Shown here piece after piece: positions 58,569 through 64,000 of a DNA stretch of 64,000 bases. The stretch comes from Diospyros lotus (lineage: Eukaryota > Streptophyta > Magnoliopsida > Ericales > Ebenaceae). The number at the start of each line of letters is the position of its first letter. Positions within the stretch are counted from its first letter, which is position 1. The notes beneath the pieces are model-generated. The model worked only from the letters and a program-made list of their open reading frames with translations, had not been told where the DNA came from and searched no databases. Location: NCBI RefSeq assembly GCF_014633365.1, contig NC_068340.1, positions 20,315,879 to 20,379,878 of the forward strand, in the 5' to 3' direction. The translations under genes were made by a program, and so were the position numbers.

Positions 58569-60457
58569 TGTAACATCCCTGATTTTGGAAATAATTAGTA
58601 TATGGATTTTAAGGTGAAATTTTGAGGAAATTTATAAATTGTTGAATCGATGGCAGGTAATGCCTTGGGACTTGGATGTTCAGGGAAGAGAGCATGAGAT
58701 TGGTGAACATCTCGAGATGAGGCTAATGATGCTGGAAACAATCAAATCGAAAATAAATAATTTGTGTATAAGCCCAAATGGATGTTGGTACCGAATGGTA
58801 GTATGAGGGGCCTCTGCGAAGCTGAGGGGACCCTAGGGGTGGTTCAATTTTGCCAATAAGGTAACCCTGAAGTATTTTCGGGTGAAATAAAGATCCCGTA
58901 TAGGCGCACGGACGAAATCGACCTTTATCGAGTAAATATTGAATTATTAATCTTAGAATTTTGATATTTTAATCTAAATAAAATTGATATTGAGGATGTA
59001 ATTGTAATGTGAAAGGTTGAAGTGAGAGTATGAATATAATTTATGAATTTATATGCAATTTTTATTATATAATAAATTATGTGTGCATGTGTGCAGTGAG
59101 GTATATGGTATGTGGGTGTGCAAGTAAGCTTTATAATATGTATATGCATGGCCATGTCTGTGGGTGAATTCAGTGGGTTCACTTGACATAAGGAATATTA
59201 TATAATATACTATATAATGCAAATGCTCTTGAAACTTGAAGAGAATAATAATGATAATGTATCCTTGAATGGGCTACCAATTGATGGCTATGGAATAAAT
59301 AAATTATGTGATGGCCTTGAAAATTGAAAGAATATGTAACCTGTAGTGGGTTATCAAATGATGGCTATAAAATAAATAAATTATGTAATAGCTCATGGAA
59401 ATCTAGTATAAATAGGGAAGTTGGTCGTGGAGAAGTGAAAGCAAATTGAAGGCAGAGAAGCAAAGGCAGAAAGAAGGGTTCGTCATCTTGAGGTAAATAA
59501 TCTGCCTAAATTAGTTAATTAGCAATTAATTAGTAAGTTAGTTACTTGGTTAACTAATTTAGTCAATTAATGAATTGGCTAAACCATAGTAGCCAATAGA
59601 ATTTAGTTATGGGTTGCTAAATTAGTTTCTTGACATTACGTTCAAATATTTTGTTAAGGGATTTTGGGGTGCATTGACGGTACGACTAACGAATCAGTAG
59701 GCAACACATATTTTGAGGTAAGGGTTAATATGCTTTGTGTGTGTAAATTATTTTTTGTCATGGCTTGCATAAGATGTCGGGGAAGTGCCTAGACATAAGG
59801 CTGTGGATTTCTGACCATGGAAGTCTCGAGATTGGGTCTTAAAGGAAACCACTAGGGGCCACCTAGAACCTGAGATAGGTGCAGTGGACGGGCTTGCATG
59901 CATGTTGTACTTCATGTTTATCTATGATGTCATACTTAATAATTTATTATATTGCATATTACTTTTACTGAGTCCTAGGACTCACCCTTCCATTCCTACT
60001 AACTGCACAGATAGTTCGGGGTCCGGTAAAGGGAATGTGGTGTACGCCGAAGACCAGCTAAATGATGGGAATGGCAACCCATGACAGGAATGTGTCCTAG
60101 TATCTGTGTCTGTTGTGTAATTATTTTGTGGTTGTGCTGAACGCTGTTGTATTTCCCAGTTGGACTTGTTACTTTTAATGAGTATTTTGTGTGAGTAAAT
60201 TATGTTATACCATGATTACAATTTATTAATCTGCTCATCAGGCATAGGTCAGATTCGAGACTCGAGTATCTTTCCGCTACAAATGAGTCTCAGACCTCGA
60301 GTCTCGATGGCCAGAGGCGACGAAACTTGGACCCCACCCAGGGCGCCCACGTTATTTTATCCCTCCTGTTGATAGGGCATAGCCGGCCTCATGAGTCGGA
60401 CCTACTGACGTAACCATGGGTTACAGTGACACCCAGTAGTGGGGACGGGGCGTCACA
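58569..60457 (+). mobile_element. Gypsy solo LTR
   Basis: This 1889-bp unit starts TGTAACATCCC and ends GGGGCGTCACA, with the exact 5-bp duplication CGTCT (58564-58568 and 60458-60462). A TATAAATA is at 59407. No internal region is attached, so it arose by LTR-LTR recombination. The layout resembles the LTR beginning at 62702. Confidence 0.88.
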
Positions 60458-60918
60458 CGTCTTCATCGAAACGTCAATGAGAGACAACAGCATGAAAGAG
60501 GTAGTCTAAGAGATCTGGTCGGCTCTGAAAGAAAATGGCCAAAATGAGGAATAGATGTCATCGGTTCAAGAGATCTAGTCGGCGAAGTGTCGACAATGTT
60601 GAAGAACTAGAAAGTAGAGACTAAAAGAAAAGGGCCAAGGGGAAGAATGGATGTCGTCAGTCTAATACAACAAAGGCTGGGTAGAGAGGAAAAATGGAAT
60701 ATTAGGTTAGCTAGTTAGGGTTTTAATGTTTTATATTTTTAAATTTTTTTATTATTATACTATTCAAGCAGTTCAATTTTTAACCAAACCGATTTTTCTC
60801 AAATCACAAATTGTACGATTTGAGGTTTTCTCAAACCATGCTAAACCGTTCCCCTAAAAAAATTACACGGTGCGGTGGGGTCGATTTTCACAGTTTAACA
60901 ATTTTTTGAACACCCCTA

Positions 60919-61642
60919 GCTGACAACAAGGCAGGAAAGGTGGGCAACACCATCACTTGATTCTGAGCACGAGAAATAAGATGATTCTTCACAATCAGTC
61001 ATGTGTAGAGTCTGAGCAACTTTGGCTTTGACATTTTCCTCCATTTTCCTTTTTAGATGCTTATCATCTGCTCTGAACTGTTCTAGTTGCCTATGTAAGA
61101 GCTATGTAGCTTCGTTGGAGAAAGAAATGGAGCTTAGGAGACATTACCAGGGATAGAGAGAGAGAGAGAGAGAGAGAGTTGAGGAGACGTCGTCAAAGAA
61201 AGAAATGGAGGTGAGGAGACGCCGAAGAGAAAGATGAGACGTTGAAAGAGACGCAACTGAAGAGAGATGGGGAGTTGAGAACATGACGTCGGAGGAAAAT
61301 GGGGGAGCTAAGGAGATGACGCCAGAGAAGAATGGGGGAGTTGAGGAGCTGTCGTCGAAGGAAAAAGGTTGAGTTGAGGAGACACTTGAGAAAGATGAGA
61401 CACTAAAGACAAAAATTTCTTTTAAATTTTTACAGCCTTCTACCACATGTGACACGACGCTCTCTCATTAGGTCATGAAGTAAGTTTTTATTTATGTCAC
61501 ACTGTCAGCAAGTACGTATTACTTATGCGTCAATTGTCACACTAGTGAGATGTGTAATTGATTTAAAAATATAATTAAAATAACAAAAAAAATAAGTTAC
61601 CATACCAAAAAAATTTAAAATAGAAAGGTTAAATTATGAATT
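60919..61642. other. Low-complexity spacer with (GA)n
   Basis: A purine-rich stretch from about 61120 to 61400 includes a (GA)n run at 61154-61178. No gene is supported. The Ser-rich minus-strand frame at 61144-61455 is a by-product of this composition. Confidence 0.5.
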
Positions 61643-62701
61643 GGCTTAATGCATTTTTCCGTCCCTAAACTAATAAAAAAATGGCTTTAAGGACTTATAT
61701 GAAAAAGTGCTCACTATTCATCCTTGGATCAAATTAATTTATACAATTTTCGTCTATAACTTAACAGTCGTTAAAAGAGACATTAAATTTGACTCATCAG
61801 CACTGCAACGTCACGTCTATTATCCTTGTTAGCACCATCATGTCACCACATATATATACACACAACACACCCAGCCATGGTCGTCGCCACAACTGGGCTC
61901 CCCGACCGTGGCCATGGGGAAGTTGGGGGTCGGGGAACCCAAGGTTCTCCAACACGGGCCATGGCTAGGCTCCCCGACCATGGTTTCCGACTGTTGGGGG
62001 TCGGGGAACCCCCGAACCATGGTCCCCCAACCCCCAGCCATTCTCCTTAATTATGGAATAGAAAGGAAAGCCTCCCTTGATCCTTCTTTGTGGAAAAAGG
62101 CTTTGTTTCCTACAACTCATATGGATTTCCATAGTCATGGGCACTGCAAGTATTCGTGAAGAACAACTCTGTTAACTTATTCATCCTTTCAGTGGAACTA
62201 TATTTCTTTTCTAAAATAAAAACGGTCAACCTCACCCTCTTAGGCCATAAATTTGCTTTAGTATTTATCTTTTAGGGCTTTTAGAAACCAGAAATAAATG
62301 TATACCAAGAGGAGTATAACCAGACAAGTTATGAAAAAAAAGTGGTTTAATTTGTATGGAAATTAAATTATATAATTAATTAAAGAAACTGACAGTATAA
62401 GCAAAATAATTAAGGCTACTCCTCACCTTGTGGCCTGAAAACTCAAACCAAGTCCAGCTGATGGAGCAGAAACATCTTGGAAAGACCATTGGATCTCCGA
62501 GGAAGGTTGCTTTATCTGACACTTCATGTAGGTTTGATAGTTTGCAATGGCCATTAACCAAACTTTTGTAGTGTTTGAGTTGTTGTTGTGTTCAGAAAGT
62601 AGTCTCCCTATATCTTCAATTAGATGATCAACCAGGTTGTACCTAGCTCTTGTTTCTTCTTCAACTGTCCATTTCAGATCTCCTGTATAGATCATCACTC
62701 C
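61643..62701. mobile_element. Second SMXL-carrying Pack-MULE, left part
   Basis: The sequence from 61643 (GGCTTAATGC) repeats the terminal inverted repeat and GC-rich subterminal region of the MULE at 46434-51149, here in left-end orientation. After it (from about 62041) comes SMXL-like sequence. The right part is cut by a gypsy LTR at 62702 and may continue beyond the window. Confidence 0.7.
62427..62701 (-). pseudogene. SMXL-family (Clp-ATPase-like) exon, truncated
   Basis: On the minus strand the frame reads GVMIYTGDLKWTVEEETRAR, then YNLVDHLIEDIGRLLSE, VWLMAIANYQTYMKCQIKQP and IQWSFQ. A splice donor (AAG|GTGAGG) follows at 62427. The GDLKW, then W(L/F)xxxAxxxTYxxCQ, then PSxExxW pattern is that of SMAX1-like proteins, nearest to the SMXL4/5 type. 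SMXL proteins are transcriptional co-repressors that work in karrikin/strigolactone responses or vascular development. Upstream coding sequence is lost to the LTR at 62702. Downstream (about 62041-62140) a second possible coding stretch (KPFSTKKDQGRLS) has an in-frame stop. It is therefore a pseudogene, probably carried here by the MULE. Confidence 0.7.
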
Positions 62702-64000
62702 TGTAATACCTCATGTCTAGATAAGATTGCTATGTAACTTTAATAAGTTTAGAATACTGAAAAATTGAATTGATAGTAGTTATAAGTACCGAATCAACTG
62801 CAGGGAATGCCTCGGAATGAAATTGTCTAAGAAAAATTATATGGTTTCGATGAGCGTTTCAAGATAGAATTTATGGTATCAAAAGAAATCGGATCGAGAA
62901 CAGTTTTCGGTACAGCTAAAATATAACTGTCATTTAGGCTGTAAAACTGAATTGTCGTAGGGACTCCCTAAAAATCAACGGAACCTTAGGGGGATCTGAT
63001 TTTACGTAAGGAACAACTCTTCAATGGTTTTGGGATCAATCGATGACCCGATGAGGACACTGGGGCAAAATTGTCCAAATCAAGTAAGTTTAAAATTATT
63101 AATTTTGAATTTTCAGTATTGAAATACGAATTAATTTGAGGTTTAATTCTAGTGAAATAGAGATGGAATTTGAGGTTAAATGTGTAATTTTTATTATTAT
63201 ATTATAATATATAATTATACATATATATTTATATATATGCAGCACGCAACAGTCTGCCCTCTGCAACTTTCTCCCATTCCCTGCAAATCCATAGCCCATA
63301 CCCTGCAAATCTCCAGCGATTTACATGCAACCCCCCACACCCTTTGTAATCTCCTCAACTTGCAAGCGTTATGGAAATTGGAGTGTCTTCTACTCAAATA
63401 GGTAGGGGCATGGCAGTGAGGGAGCGACCAAGGAGCTTATAAATAGCAAGCAAATACAGGTGAGAGAAGTAGGGAGTTTGAGAGAGCAAATGGCCAAGAG
63501 CTTATGGGAGAGAGAGTGAGAGAGCTAGCTCATGGGAGCTTGATCTAGAGCTCGAGAGATGGCCAGAAGAATGGCTGGACGCAGTCGAAGCTGGTCGTAA
63601 TGGGCGGACAGCAACCATGGCCGCAAGCTGTGGCCATGGCAGCTCGAGCAGGCGGAGGACACGACAGCAAGCGATGTAGAGAAGGCCGATCGTGGTAAGG
63701 GGCGACGCGGCTGGCTGGTGGCAGCTGGAGGAGGCCGCGGTGGCGGCTGGCAGCGGCGAGTGGCCGCGGTGATGGCGCACAGTGGCTGTGCGTAGGGTGC
63801 GGAAGAAGAAAAAAAAAGAGAAGGAGGAGAAGAAGAAGAAGAAGAAGAAGAAAGAAAAAAAGAGAAGAAAATGAAGAAGAGAAGAAAGAAAAAGAAAAAG
63901 AAAAAGAGAGAGGAAGAAGAAGCTGGTTCGTGGAAGCAGGGAAGAATAAGGTGAATAGGAGAAGAAGAATAAAGAAAAGAAAAAAAAAAGAAAGGAAAGA
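62702..64000 (+). mobile_element. Gypsy LTR, continuing past the window
   Basis: It starts TGTAATACCTC directly inside the SMXL exon and has the same order of features as the solo LTR at 58569, including a TATAAATA at 63438. After the TATA box comes CG-rich sequence (63540-63790) and then a purine-rich tail. The right end lies beyond base 64000. Confidence 0.75.
63803..64000 (+). repeat. Purine-rich (GAA)n-type low-complexity tract
   Basis: Almost pure A/G sequence with GAAGAA and AAAGAG runs reaches the window edge, inside the gypsy LTR. Confidence 0.85.

Larger units (their letters stand above)
52368..60918 (-). mobile_element. Formerly autonomous hAT element
   Basis: The left end TAAGGGTGTTCA and the complement of the right end TAGGGGTGTTCA form the terminal inverted repeat. 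A subterminal CG-bearing region follows (GCGATTTGGACGGTTT left; CACGGTGCGGTGG right). The flanks ACCGACGA and GCTGACAA agree at only 5 of 8. The interior encodes a broken hAT transposase on the minus strand (55590-57760). The element has been invaded by a copia LTR remnant, a GGAAACG-end hAT and a gypsy solo LTR. Confidence 0.72.
52010..61635. mobile_element. Possible outer MULE-like element with long inverted ends
   Basis: The left end (52010-52110) and the complement of the right end (61540-61635) share ordered words: AATTTAAyC, a T-rich run, TTATTTT and ATTACAyATCTC. The same words occur in the arms of the inverted repeat at 8495-9480. If real, one element encloses the hAT at 52368-60918. 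Target duplications are not convincing. Confidence 0.35.

Noticed and set aside
1..64000. tRNA genes
   Set aside because: No complete cloverleaf with A and B boxes was noticed; the only tRNA-related sequence is the primer binding site near 32626-32643. This was reading by eye, so a tRNAscan run could still find one.

Overview
This is a repeat-rich piece of a plant nuclear genome, almost certainly a eudicot. It has spliced nuclear genes with GT-AG introns, an AT-rich background, and plant transposon families throughout: Ty3/gypsy chromovirus-like LTRs, copia LTRs, a Cassandra-type LTR carrying a 5S rRNA-like domain, RTE-clade LINEs ending in TTG repeats, hAT elements with 8-bp target duplications, and Mutator-like elements (MULEs) with 9-10 bp duplications. 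The species cannot be named from the sequence.

Three host genes look intact. A PIG-C/GPI2 gene (17563-18480, +) encodes a subunit of the GPI-anchor GlcNAc transferase. A BIM2-like bHLH transcription factor gene (20712-40246, +, 7 coding exons, 328 aa) belongs to the BES1-interacting Myc-like family of brassinosteroid signalling. A BSD-domain protein gene (41592-44835, -, 6 coding exons, 268 aa) converges on BIM2. All exon junctions of both spliced genes were joined by hand and keep frame. The three genes do not form a pathway. They are an island of ordinary genes in transposon sequence.

Layout. 1-2972: tail and 3' LTR of a gypsy element, inserted into a partial duplicate of the BIM2 5' end (2973-7249). 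That duplicate also carries a truncated RTE LINE. 7250-17183: transposon territory with a 1-kb inverted repeat, two related hAT copies, a MULE containing a Cassandra solo LTR and a hAT (itself holding a further element), and a second copy of the BIM2 upstream/5'UTR region (15990-16262). 17.5-45.0 kb: the genes. BIM2 introns 2, 4 and 5 are swollen by a hAT carrying a bZIP gene fragment, a 6.7-kb LTR element with nested hATs, a full-length but dead RTE LINE and a MULE. 45.7-51.6 kb: a copia solo LTR split by a MULE that carries both a captured SMXL gene fragment and tandem copia LTRs. 52.0-61.6 kb: a decayed autonomous hAT with a recognisable transposase, itself host to other insertions. 61.6-64.0 kb: a second member of the SMXL-carrying MULE family, cut by another gypsy LTR that runs out of the window.

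The most unusual signals are: dense arrays of short palindromes (GTCGAC-centred in one LTR family, TTCGAA-centred in another) placed just upstream of the LTR TATA box; host gene fragments inside two transposon families; and the BIM2 duplicate, which acts as a natural empty site and dates the insertions.
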